Shown here in pieces: positions 1-7,780 of a stretch of 42,862 nt of DNA. Each line of letters begins with the position of its first letter. Position 1 is the stretch's first letter. The DNA is from GCA-2725625 sp964574215 (GTDB taxonomy: Bacteria > Pseudomonadota > Alphaproteobacteria > Rhodospirillales > UBA2165). Where the stretch lies: assembly GCA_964574215.1 (NCBI GenBank), contig CAZNLR010000043.1:1-42862 (forward strand), written 5' to 3'. The notes beneath the pieces were generated by a model. The model did no database searches. It had not been told where the DNA came from and worked only from the letters and a program-made list of their open reading frames with translations. The position numbers and the translations under genes were made by a program.

Positions 1-33
1 GCCAGTGAAGATGACCTAAGAATTTGTACAAGT

Positions 34-55
34 TGTGGGACTAGATGTGGGACTA
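34..55. repeat. Short direct repeat downstream of tRNA-Ser
   Basis: TGTGGGACTA occurs twice (34-43 and 46-55) in the AT-rich stretch that lies past the 3' end of the tRNA gene. Bases 1-60 also read as an open frame ending in TAA at 58-60, with a Cys-rich tail (ending CTSCGTRCGTI). That could be the end of a gene lying outside the window. Position next to a tRNA 3' end is typical of integration sites, but no integrase is visible here. Confidence 0.35.
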
Positions 56-109
56 TCTAATATCAAACATAAATATTATTAATTAATACAATAAGTTATA
101 CGATTTAAA

Positions 110-202
110 TGGCGGAGGGAGAGGGATTCGAACCCTCGATAGAGCTTTAAACCCTATACCGGTTTAGCAAACCGGCGCCTTCAGCCGCTCGGCCACCCCT
201 CC
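110..202 (-). tRNA. tRNA-Ser (anticodon GCU)
   Basis: On the minus strand the sequence folds as a class II tRNA. The acceptor GGAGGGG at the 5' end pairs with TCCCTCC at the 3' end, including one G-U pair. The anticodon stem-loop reads CGGTTTGCTAAACCG with anticodon GCT, decoding AGC/AGU. A long variable arm and the T-loop GGTTCGAATCC follow. The discriminator is G and the CCA end is encoded (110-112). The long variable arm and the anticodon both support serine. Confidence 0.96.
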
Positions 203-278
203 GTATCTTTGGGAGACCCTTTTTATAAAAGAAGTCGGGCTTTGGACAGCGGAATTTTTCGATTTACCGGTAAAATCG

Positions 279-1259
279 TCAGGAGCCGCCGCGGGCACCG
301 ATCCAACGCCGCTGGGACGATAACCCGCCGCCGCTGTCGTCGGCCTGCATGGCGGCCAGACGGTCGCGTTTTTCGGGCGTGTCTTCCTCGATTTCATCCA
401 GCACATCGCCGATCATTTGCTGATGGTCTTCGCCCACGGGACAGACGTCCTGGCAGCGGCGGCAACCGGTCACCACGCCGGCACCCCGCATGATGCCGGT
501 CCAGAGGGAATAGCTGCCCTCGGAACGCAACATGCTCACCTTGGCCTCCATGTCCGGCTCTTTCAAAAGTCTTTCCAGAAATTCCATGGTGGGCTGGAAA
601 CCGTACGGCAGGCGGTAACGGTCGCAGGCGTCCCAGTCCCGGCTCCATTGCCCCACCGCATCCCCCGGACAGGCCGTGAGACAACGACCGCATTCCGGAC
701 CCTGGCAGAGGGCCTCACTCATGGGCCGGTCGGCTGCCACATCGGCGGAGGTCAAAACGCTGATCAATTTGACCCGGGGGCCGAATTGGGGCGTGAGAAG
801 CTGCTGGTTGAGTCCCAAAGTGCCGAGACCCGCCTCCACCGCGGCGTGATCCAGGGACAGCACCGGCGGCTGATGGCGGGTAGGATCCACGTCCGGCTTT
901 TCCGTATCGATCATGTTGGCGGGAATGACGATGGACTGGCAACTGTGGCTTTCCAGCCAAAACACCATATTGAGGGCGATTTCCTCCAAAGCCGTCAGGG
1001 TCAGCTCGTCGTTGTAGAATTTGTGCTGGTGGTTCCACGCGGGCAGCCGCGCGGTGGCGATGTTGGCGTGGACACCCAGAACGATCACCCGGTTGCTGTC
1101 CAATTCGGTGATGTCCGAGGGCCGTTGCGGATTGTCCGGGTCGGGCGGGTTTTGATCCATCACGGCGCCGTCGGCGATACCCACCAGATGGGCGCCCAGT
1201 TCCCGGGCCTTGTCCTTGATCGCCTCGGCGGTTAAAGGTTGAGAGACGATCTCGTTCAT
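279..1259 (-). CDS. Reductive-dehalogenase/QueG-like double [4Fe-4S] protein (paralog 1)
   Basis: A 326-residue soluble protein with no twin-arginine signal or membrane segment. The mid-region AVEAGLGTLGLN...TPQFGPRVKLISVLT matches the nitroreductase-like corrinoid-binding fold of RdhA and QueG proteins. Two cysteine clusters follow: CQGPECGRCLTACPGDAV near residue 185 and CRRCQDVCPVG near residue 268, expected to hold two [4Fe-4S] clusters. Family knowledge: such proteins pass electrons through the clusters to a cobalamin cofactor. Its start overlaps the stop of the upstream paralog by 4 bp, so it is the last gene of a minus-strand operon with a CoA-ligase-like enzyme. The substrate is unknown. 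It is not an obvious queG, because two copies sit together with a ligase, and it lacks the export signal and partner anchor RdhB of respiratory dehalogenases. Confidence 0.8.
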   Translation of the reverse strand: MNEIVSQPLTAEAIKDKARELGAHLVGIADGAVMDQNPPDPDNPQRPSDITELDSNRVIVLGVHANIATARLPAWNHQHKFYNDELTLTALEEIALNMVFWLESHSCQSIVIPANMIDTEKPDVDPTRHQPPVLSLDHAAVEAGLGTLGLNQQLLTPQFGPRVKLISVLTSADVAADRPMSEALCQGPECGRCLTACPGDAVGQWSRDWDACDRYRLPYGFQPTMEFLERLLKEPDMEAKVSMLRSEGSYSLWTGIMRGAGVVTGCRRCQDVCPVGEDHQQMIGDVLDEIEEDTPEKRDRLAAMQADDSGGGLSSQRRWIGARGGS

Positions 1260-2260
1260 GGTTTTTTTCCTTCAAAATTTTGCCGTTTCTCCTTGGCGGC
1301 GCGGCCCGTATAGCCGTCGGGACCGACCCATCTGATATTATAGTCATCCAGGCCGACAACTTCCTCGCCTTCTTTACGCGCCGCCTTGAAGGCCTGACCT
1401 TTGGCGATCTTTTCATCGGTTTTAGCCGGAATGTCCTTGTTGTCCTGGGCCAGCATGGCGTGATAGTCCACGCCCACCGGACAGATGGTGAGGCACGCCA
1501 TGCAGGCGCCGTAACAGCCCGCCACCCGGGTCATGGCAAGCCAATAGGCAAGGCTTTGCCGGGTCCAGACTTGATCCAGCGGATCGACATTTTCGTCGCG
1601 CATAATGTCGGCCACATGGGCGGTCAACTGGGCATAGCCGAACATCTGGGCGCAGGTGGAACAGCCCCGTTTGTCGAGACCGAAATGGCCGACCGCATCC
1701 GGCGGACAGGCGTAGAGGCAGCGGGAACACCCCTCGCCCACACAAACCTGCTCCTCCAGCCGTTTATCGGTCGTCAGTTCCAGTTCCGTCAGCACCGCCG
1801 CCAACTGAACGCGCGAGCCGTATTCCGGCGTGACGATGTTAAGATTAAGACCGATGGTGCCGAGCCCTGCCTCGACCGCCAGATGCCTTGTGCTCAGATA
1901 GCCATAAGTGCCCCGCTTCAGAGCCCAGTCGGTCTCGTTGGATATGGTGGCCAGCGCCGGATGGCCCATTTCCTCCAGCCGCATGGCCAGAGCGGCGGCC
2001 ACCCGGTCGATGCGGCGCAGCACCAGATTATTGAGATAGCGATCGGCGGCGCCGAGGCGTACCCGGAAGGCCCCCGCCGGTATACGCTTGGCCAAAACGA
2101 TAACGCTTTTGGCATGGGGTGAGATACGCCCTGGCGTCTGGGGCCATCGGGGATCGGGCGGAAAGGCTTCCAGGGTTTCGGTATGGACGACGCCGACCAG
2201 ATCGGCGCCTAGCTCTTTTGCTAGTTCCTTAACGGTTTCGGATGTAGTCGTTCCGGTCAC
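1256..2260 (-). CDS. Reductive-dehalogenase/QueG-like double [4Fe-4S] protein (paralog 2)
   Basis: A 334-residue paralog of the preceding entry with the same order: N-terminal KELAKELGADLVGV, central AVEAGLGTIGLNLNIVTPEYG (split here at 20 residues: AVEAGLGTIGLNLNIVTPEY), and two cysteine clusters. The clusters are CVGEGCSRCLYACPPDAV (about residue 193) and CYGACMACLTICPVG (about residue 263). It has no signal peptide. It overlaps both neighbours by 4 bp (ATGA type), so the pair is co-translated and may form a heterodimer. The second cluster has an extra Cys in CYGAC. Cobalamin dependence is inferred from the family and not visible directly. Confidence 0.8.
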   Translation of the reverse strand: MTGTTTSETVKELAKELGADLVGVVHTETLEAFPPDPRWPQTPGRISPHAKSVIVLAKRIPAGAFRVRLGAADRYLNNLVLRRIDRVAAALAMRLEEMGHPALATISNETDWALKRGTYGYLSTRHLAVEAGLGTIGLNLNIVTPEYGSRVQLAAVLTELELTTDKRLEEQVCVGEGCSRCLYACPPDAVGHFGLDKRGCSTCAQMFGYAQLTAHVADIMRDENVDPLDQVWTRQSLAYWLAMTRVAGCYGACMACLTICPVGVDYHAMLAQDNKDIPAKTDEKIAKGQAFKAARKEGEEVVGLDDYNIRWVGPDGYTGRAAKEKRQNFEGKKP

Positions 2261-3966
2261 TTTTCCGTCTCCTGCTGGCGCAACACTTTCCGCTGTAGTT
2301 TACCTGACTGAGTTTTGGGCAGAGCTTCCAAAAACGCCACCGCCCTCGGGTATTTGTAGGGCGCTATCTCGGATTTGACGTGGTCCTGTAATATCTTAAC
2401 CAATCCGTCTCCGGCTTTCGCCGGATCGTGCAACCGGACGAAGGCCTTGACGATGGAACCCCGGTCGGGATCGGGGCTGCCGATCACCGCGCATTCCGCC
2501 ACAGCCTCGTGGCTGAGGAGCGCGCTTTCCACTTCCGGGCCGCTGATATTATAGCCCGAAGAGATGATCATGTCGTCGGCGCGGGCCACATACCAAAAAA
2601 GACCGTTTTCGTCCCGCCTGAATAAATCGCCGGTAACGTTCCAGCCTTTTTCCACATATTTTTTCTGATTGTCAGGATCGTCGAAATATTTGCAACCGGT
2701 GGGGCCGATGATGCCCAGCCTTCCCGTTTCCCCAGCCTGGGCCGGACCACCATCTTCATCCAGGACGTCGGCCCGGTAACCGGGAATGGCACGGCCCAGG
2801 GAACACGGCGTTATATTATTGGGATCGTCGGCCAGGAAGAAAAACAGCAACTCGCTTGATCCCACCATATTTTGCAGTTGCATCCCGGTAGCTTTTCTCC
2901 AGCCTTCGAAGGTGGAAGGGGATAGATTTTCACCGCCGGACACGCAGACCTTAACACTGGCGAATTTCTCCGGCGTCGCCAGTTGTGTCATCGCCCGGTA
3001 CATGGTGGGCGCGGTGACCAGGCAGGTGGCCTGGTGCTTCTCCACCACCTCCAGCAGTTTTTCCGGCGACGCCCGGTCGATCAGCACCACCGCCGCGCCC
3101 AGGCGCATGGGTGCCAGCATCATAAAACCAACGCCCAGGGTAAAAGCGATGGGCGGCGAGCCGCAAATAACGTCGCCGGGCCCCAGTCCCAATACGGGAC
3201 CCAGGGAACAATCCGCCGCCGCCAGCACGTCACGATGAAAGTGAACGGTTCCCTTCGGGTTGCCGGTGGTGCCGGAGGTGAAGGCGATCATGGAAACATC
3301 GTCCGCCGCCGTACTGACGGCCTCAAATTCTGTGCTCGTCTCGGTCAATTCATGTTCGAGGCTTTGTTCTGTCAGGGGACCTTTACCGGTTGGCGAGAAA
3401 TAGCGGACATGCGCGAGGTCAGGCGCTTCAGCCGCCGCCAGATCCAATTCCTCCCTGAGGCCGATGAAACAAAGGGCATGGGTCACTTTGGAACGCTGGG
3501 CTATATAGGCAAGTTCGCCGGCCCTCAGCAGGGGCATGGTGGTCACGCAAATGCCGGCCGCCTTCTGCACGGCGAACCAGCAGGCCACCATCATGGGATT
3601 ATTGGAGGAATGGATCATCACTCTATTGCCGGGAAGCAGCCCCGTCTCACCCACCAGCCAATGGGCGATCCTGTCGGTTTCCGTCCGAAGCCGGTCGAAG
3701 CTCCACACCTCATCTTCGTAGTAGAAAGCCGATTCGCCACCCAACCCGTCGTCGATTTTTCGGTCCAGTATTTCCGCCGCCACATTAATTTGCCCCGGAT
3801 AACCGGCCAACAGCGGGAAGCCGGAAAAATCGATTTCCGGCATTAATTCCGGCGGCGGCAACAGGGAATGAATAAAGCGGTCGGCCTGGGCCGATTGGCC
3901 GGAAGGAGGAAGCGGTTTATCGCTTGTCTCGTTATCGGTCAGCGGCACGTCACGCCCCTTCTCCAT
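2257..3966 (-). CDS. AMP-forming acyl/aryl-CoA ligase (2-aminobenzoate-CoA-ligase-like)
   Basis: A 569-residue ANL-superfamily enzyme that should activate a carboxylic acid as acyl-AMP and then form the CoA thioester. The P-loop-like motif IAFTSGTTGNPKGTVHFHRD lies near residue 230. The adenylate motif TGDLFRRDENGLFWYVARAD is near residue 440, and the C-terminal lysine motif LPKTQSGKLQRKVLR closes the protein. The N-terminal LLPPPELMPEIDF and LNVAAE-type segment resembles benzoate/2-aminobenzoate-CoA ligases, which suggests an aromatic acid, though the substrate cannot be read from sequence. It overlaps the next gene by 4 bp and the previous one by 17 bp. Sharing an operon with two corrinoid Fe-S proteins suggests that an aryl-CoA is their substrate (inference). 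Confidence 0.85.
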   Translation of the reverse strand: MEKGRDVPLTDNETSDKPLPPSGQSAQADRFIHSLLPPPELMPEIDFSGFPLLAGYPGQINVAAEILDRKIDDGLGGESAFYYEDEVWSFDRLRTETDRIAHWLVGETGLLPGNRVMIHSSNNPMMVACWFAVQKAAGICVTTMPLLRAGELAYIAQRSKVTHALCFIGLREELDLAAAEAPDLAHVRYFSPTGKGPLTEQSLEHELTETSTEFEAVSTAADDVSMIAFTSGTTGNPKGTVHFHRDVLAAADCSLGPVLGLGPGDVICGSPPIAFTLGVGFMMLAPMRLGAAVVLIDRASPEKLLEVVEKHQATCLVTAPTMYRAMTQLATPEKFASVKVCVSGGENLSPSTFEGWRKATGMQLQNMVGSSELLFFFLADDPNNITPCSLGRAIPGYRADVLDEDGGPAQAGETGRLGIIGPTGCKYFDDPDNQKKYVEKGWNVTGDLFRRDENGLFWYVARADDMIISSGYNISGPEVESALLSHEAVAECAVIGSPDPDRGSIVKAFVRLHDPAKAGDGLVKILQDHVKSEIAPYKYPRAVAFLEALPKTQSGKLQRKVLRQQETEK

Positions 3967-4654
3967 TCCCGCCGCCGTAAATCCGCGTCATGTCGGGTTT
4001 TTCCGTGGCGAAATAGTGCACCCAGATATAAGCGTGGCTGAACGCGGCAACCACCAGCGCCGCCGTCGACTGAAACAGGAACACCGGAATCCAGAGGGCG
4101 AAAAATCCGAACACATACATGGCGTTGGGTGTCCGCCTAAAAATGCCCTGGCGCACATATGATTTGGTCCGATAGATATCGGGCTCAAAATGGTCGATTC
4201 CGAACGCCCGGCGGAAGGTGAAAAAGTGGACGATGGAATACATCATATACATGACCGGCAGCAACAGGATCACCGAAACGCCGTAACCAATCCAGGGATT
4301 GAGATCGAGGGTTCCCCGGTTCGACCAGCCCAAGGTAAACGCCAGGATCGGCCTAAGGACGAACAATATGGTGAACCCCGCGGCATAGAGAGTGAAAGCC
4401 TTCTCCCCGAACCAGCGGGTCAAGGTTTGATTATGCAATTCGGCCCGCCAGCACAGCCAAACATAGACCTGATGAAAGACCGCATCAGCGACTACCAAGG
4501 CGGCCCACCAGGACGTCGATAGGCCGAGGAATGATCCGGCATCAAACCCCGGGACACCGCGCGCCCAGTAGACAGCAGACAATAAGATGGCCAACGCGAT
4601 GAAATGAAGCGCCTGGCCTTCAAAAAACAGATTTGATTTTGGCGTATCGTTCAT
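3950..4654 (-). CDS. PEMT/ICMT-like integral membrane methyltransferase
   Basis: A 234-residue protein with about five to six hydrophobic helices. The C-terminal half reads YVRQGIFRRTPNAMYVFGF, then a long helix pair and FATEKPDMTRIYG. That arrangement (G-x-x-R-x-x-N-A-M-Y, membrane hairpin, E-x-x-M) is the SAM-binding signature region of phospholipid and isoprenylcysteine methyltransferases. The normal RHP is replaced by RTPNAMY. It is the second gene of the minus-strand operon, between the small membrane protein and the ligase, which it overlaps. The natural substrate is not predictable. A lipid or hydrophobic small molecule is likely because the active site of this family is in the membrane. 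Confidence 0.65.
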   Translation of the reverse strand: MNDTPKSNLFFEGQALHFIALAILLSAVYWARGVPGFDAGSFLGLSTSWWAALVVADAVFHQVYVWLCWRAELHNQTLTRWFGEKAFTLYAAGFTILFVLRPILAFTLGWSNRGTLDLNPWIGYGVSVILLLPVMYMMYSIVHFFTFRRAFGIDHFEPDIYRTKSYVRQGIFRRTPNAMYVFGFFALWIPVFLFQSTAALVVAAFSHAYIWVHYFATEKPDMTRIYGGGNGEGA

Positions 4655-4684
4655 AGTTAGTCTGTGTCTCCAATTGTCGCAACT

Positions 4685-5074
4685 TTAAATCAAACCATAG
4701 CCTTTGCCGCTCAGGTACAGCCCGAACAGCAAAGCACCGACGCCCATAGCCCGCATTCCACTGGTCGACGAGATCAGCTTTTTCGAGTAACCGAGAACAG
4801 CTTTTGGATAGATGATGAGCAAAGCGCCCTTGATCGCCCCGAGCCAGCCGATAATGGTAATGATCACCGTCCAATCGGCCCGCCACGCGTGGTAAAAATT
4901 AAGGATCAGCAGACCGAAAATCAGGGCTAGAAATCCTCCCAGATAGCATAGCGCCGGACTTTCCAGATATTCCAGGATCATTTTTCGGTAAGTGTCGGCG
5001 CTGGCGACAATACCGATCGAAACGACGATATAGATAGGCCCTATGATCCGGGCGATGAACTCCGTTGTATCCAT
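4685..5074 (-). CDS. Small four-helix membrane protein, function unknown
   Basis: A 129-residue protein with four predicted membrane helices: IIGPIYIVVSIGIVASA, YLGGFLALIFGLLILNFYHA, VIITIIGWLGAIKGALLIIY and AMGVGALLFGLYLSGKGYG. It contains no catalytic motif I recognise. It is the first gene of the minus-strand operon with the PEMT-like methyltransferase and RdhA-like proteins, 30 bp upstream of the next gene, so it may be an accessory membrane partner. The start ATG at 5074 is preceded by a purine-rich GGAGGGGGGATAGTC stretch that serves as the ribosome-binding site. Confidence 0.75.
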   Translation of the reverse strand: MDTTEFIARIIGPIYIVVSIGIVASADTYRKMILEYLESPALCYLGGFLALIFGLLILNFYHAWRADWTVIITIIGWLGAIKGALLIIYPKAVLGYSKKLISSTSGMRAMGVGALLFGLYLSGKGYGLI

Positions 5075-5343
5075 GACTATCCCCCCTCCAATAATAGTAA
5101 GCGGCTAAAATTGAATATGATAGTCTCCCGCACTTACCTTAGTGGTCAACACAATTCGCCCAGCGCATCCCCATATGAAAAGATGCAGATATATTCATCA
5201 TTGAAATTAGCGATGAACCCACGATAACCTAGCGCATTACAATTATTGCACCCCATAAGTCTGCCCTGTGGGGGGATTGCCCCAGATAACGCGTTCGATA
5301 ATTTATTCGGACAAGGCATTATCTATGCGGAGGATATTTCACC
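5075..5343. other. Divergent intergenic region, 269 bp
   Basis: This stretch separates the minus-strand corrinoid operon from the plus-strand MetE-like gene and must hold both promoters. It is AT-rich in its centre. CCCC at about 5251-5254 and a G run at about 5269-5274 could form a weak hairpin. I could not assign a known riboswitch or a convincing operator. GGAGG at about 5329-5333 is the ribosome-binding site of the next gene. Confidence 0.4.
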
Positions 5344-6444
5344 ATGGCGCAACGAACCCGACCACCGTTCCGAGCCGATCATGTCGGCAGCCTCTTACGG
5401 CCCCAGAACCTGGCCGACGCCAGGCAGAAATGGCGGGAGGGCGACCTTTCTTCCGACCAGCTGCGTGAAACCGAAGACACCGCGATCCGGGGCGTCGTCG
5501 CCTTACAGGAGAGTGTCGGATTGAAGGCCGTTACCGACGGCGAATTCCGGCGCGACTATTGGCACCTGGATTTTATTGGTGGTTTTGCCGGCGTGGAGCT
5601 TAGCGACGAGACCTATGGTCATGCTTTTTCCGGTGGCGGCACGGTGGCCACCTTCAAGGTGACCGGTAAAATCGGCGCCCATTCCGGGGCCATGCGGGAT
5701 CATTTTTCTTTTCTCAAGTCGGTGACCAAGGAAACGGCTAAGTTCTGCATTCCCGGCCCCGGCATGACCCACCTCAGGAGCGGCCGGGCCGGTATCAGCG
5801 AGAAAGCCTATCCCGACTTGGACGAATATTGGTCCGATTTGACCGCCGCCTATCGGAAAGAAGTTCAACAACTGGCGGAAATGGGCTGCACCTATCTGCA
5901 GATCGATGATGTTAGTTTCGCGTATCTCTGCGATGAAAAATTCAGAAGCCAGGTCAGTGAAAGAGGTGATGATCCTGATGAACTTCTGTCGATCTATGCG
6001 CGGTCTCTGACCGATGCCGTCGCCGAGCGTCCCGACGGCATGACGGTCACCACCCACATGTGCCGGGGTAATTTTCAAAGCACCTGGATGACAGAAGGCG
6101 GTTACGATCCGGTTGCTGAGCGGTTATTCGATAACCTGGATGTTGACGGCTATTTCATGGAGTACGATTCAGAGCGGGCGGGCGGGTTCGAACCGTTGCG
6201 CTATTTGCCGGCAAAAAAAATCGTCGTTCTCGGCCTTATCACCAGTAAAACACCGGAACTTGAATCAAAGGACGACATAAAACGCCGTATCGATGAGGCT
6301 GCGAATTTTGTGCCGGTGGAGCAGATATGCCTCAGCCCCCAATGCGGTTTTTCCAGCACCCATCACGGCAACAAACTGACCGTCGACCAACAGCGGAAGA
6401 AATTAGAACTGGTGGTTGAAACGGCCGATGAAGTTTGGGGATAG
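5344..6444 (+). CDS. MetE C-terminal-domain-like cobalamin-independent methyltransferase
   Basis: A 366-residue single-domain protein of the UROD/MetE-like barrel fold (YxjG/YxjH type). The N-terminal RADHVGSLLRP, then TDGEFRRDYWHLDF, is typical of the group. The zinc site is visible as HMCRGN (about residues 238-243) and a late cysteine in CLSPQCGFSS (about residues 327-336). Only the catalytic half of full-length MetE is present, so a stand-alone transferase acting on homocysteine or another thiol is expected. The methyl donor is unknown. The ATG is preceded by GGAGG at 10 bp. It ends 11 bp from the convergent P450 gene. Its role next to aromatic-acid genes is open; taking methyl groups from a C1 carrier is one possibility. 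Confidence 0.88.
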   Translation: MAQRTRPPFRADHVGSLLRPQNLADARQKWREGDLSSDQLRETEDTAIRGVVALQESVGLKAVTDGEFRRDYWHLDFIGGFAGVELSDETYGHAFSGGGTVATFKVTGKIGAHSGAMRDHFSFLKSVTKETAKFCIPGPGMTHLRSGRAGISEKAYPDLDEYWSDLTAAYRKEVQQLAEMGCTYLQIDDVSFAYLCDEKFRSQVSERGDDPDELLSIYARSLTDAVAERPDGMTVTTHMCRGNFQSTWMTEGGYDPVAERLFDNLDVDGYFMEYDSERAGGFEPLRYLPAKKIVVLGLITSKTPELESKDDIKRRIDEAANFVPVEQICLSPQCGFSSTHHGNKLTVDQQRKKLELVVETADEVWG

Positions 6445-6455
6445 TTAAAGCTGGT

Positions 6456-7676
6456 TCACGTCACCGCGACCGGCAACTTGTCCAGGCCCCGGAAACGGGC
6501 GCGGCCATGGAGTTGTTTTTCACCGTTTTTACGGAGCTTGGAAAAGCGCTGAACGAACTTGCCGATGGCGATGCGGCCTTCGATACGCCCTAACGTGTTG
6601 CCCATACAGATATGCTTGCCGATGCCAAAAGCGATTTGGGGATTGTGATCGCGGCCCACGTCTACCGTCTCTGGATTTTTGAACTCCTCCGGGTCCCGGT
6701 TGGCGGCGCCGATGCAGGTGTGAATAAAGGCGTCCTTGGGGATTGTCACGGGCGCATCCTCGGGGCCAAATTCCACATCCGCCGTGGCTTTGCGGTTGCC
6801 GATCTGAAGCGGGCTTTCGAAGCGGAGAAATTCTTCAACGGCGGTCTTGATAAGTTCTGGATCATCCTGCAGGCGCTTCAATTGATCGGGATGGTCGAGC
6901 AGGATTGAGATGCCGTTCCCCACCAGATTAGCCGTCGTTTCGTGACCGGCATTGAGTAAAAAGATACAGTTCTGCACCAGTTCCACCGGGCTCAGTTTTT
7001 CGCCGCCTACCTCGCCGAAGATCAACGCCGCCAGCACTTCTCCTTGCCCGGCCTGGTTCGGCATTTTCCGGCGCGCATCAATCAGCTCCTCCAGCATGGC
7101 GCCGAATTCCTCTACCGCGTCGTGTCCGGCCTGCAATTTGTCGGGCGCTACGACGGGATCGAGAGCCCCCAATATAAGATTGGAATAATTGTGCAGCAGG
7201 TGTCGGTGCTCTTCCGGTACGCCCAGCATGTAGGAGATGATCTCGGTCGGCAGCGCCAGGGCGTAGTCTTCGATAATGTCGAACTCTCCCTGTTCCGCCA
7301 ACCGGTCCAGCAGATTGTTGATCACCTGATCCACCAGCGGCTCCAACTCGGTGAGCTTGCGTGGGGTGAAGGCGCCCGCCAGCAATTTCCGCACCCGTGT
7401 GTGAACGGGCGGATCGTTGAACACCAGACTGGTGGTGTGGTGGGTATAAAGGGGACCGTCCCCGAATTTGGGCTTGAAATCGACCGTCTTGTCGGAACTC
7501 ATGTCCGGATGTTTGAAGGCCTTCACCACATCGGCGAAACGGGTGAGAAAATAGGTGCCGTCGGGATTGCGGTAAACGGGCGCTGTCTCCCGCAATTGCC
7601 GGTAGACGGGATAGGGATCGTCGAGAAAATCCTGACCGATTTCGTTGATGTCAAAGTCCAGCTCTGTATCCGGCAT
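6456..7676 (-). CDS. Cytochrome P450 monooxygenase
   Basis: A soluble class I bacterial P450 of 406 residues, the usual length. The I-helix oxygen motif is AGHETTANLVGNG (about residue 243). The K-helix ExxR equivalent is EEFLRFESP. The heme loop is FGIGKHICMGNTLGRIEGRI (about residues 347-366), with the axial cysteine in HICMG. It has no membrane anchor, so it needs a ferredoxin and reductase supplied elsewhere; none is encoded next to it. It is divergent from the UbiD-like gene and convergent with the MetE-like gene. The substrate is not predictable, but its surroundings favour an aromatic or terpenoid compound. Confidence 0.95.
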   Translation of the reverse strand: MPDTELDFDINEIGQDFLDDPYPVYRQLRETAPVYRNPDGTYFLTRFADVVKAFKHPDMSSDKTVDFKPKFGDGPLYTHHTTSLVFNDPPVHTRVRKLLAGAFTPRKLTELEPLVDQVINNLLDRLAEQGEFDIIEDYALALPTEIISYMLGVPEEHRHLLHNYSNLILGALDPVVAPDKLQAGHDAVEEFGAMLEELIDARRKMPNQAGQGEVLAALIFGEVGGEKLSPVELVQNCIFLLNAGHETTANLVGNGISILLDHPDQLKRLQDDPELIKTAVEEFLRFESPLQIGNRKATADVEFGPEDAPVTIPKDAFIHTCIGAANRDPEEFKNPETVDVGRDHNPQIAFGIGKHICMGNTLGRIEGRIAIGKFVQRFSKLRKNGEKQLHGRARFRGLDKLPVAVT

Positions 7677-7780
7677 GATTGCAAATCACCTTGGTTTTTG
7701 CATGATTTCCCAATGAATTTCCTCTAATTTTTAGAATTCTTCAAGTTCAAATGATACCACAGTCTTCAGGGGACCCTCTT

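Noticed and set aside
417..1235. Long open frame on the plus strand opposite the first RdhA-like gene
   Set aside because: It is an antisense shadow in GC-rich coding DNA. The minus-strand protein has clear Fe-S motifs and operon overlaps, while the opposite reading has no recognisable domain.
5075..5343. Possible riboswitch ahead of the MetE-like gene
   Set aside because: I looked for SAM or cobalamin riboswitch features because of the methyltransferase, but found no conserved core and only a weak C-run/G-run pairing.
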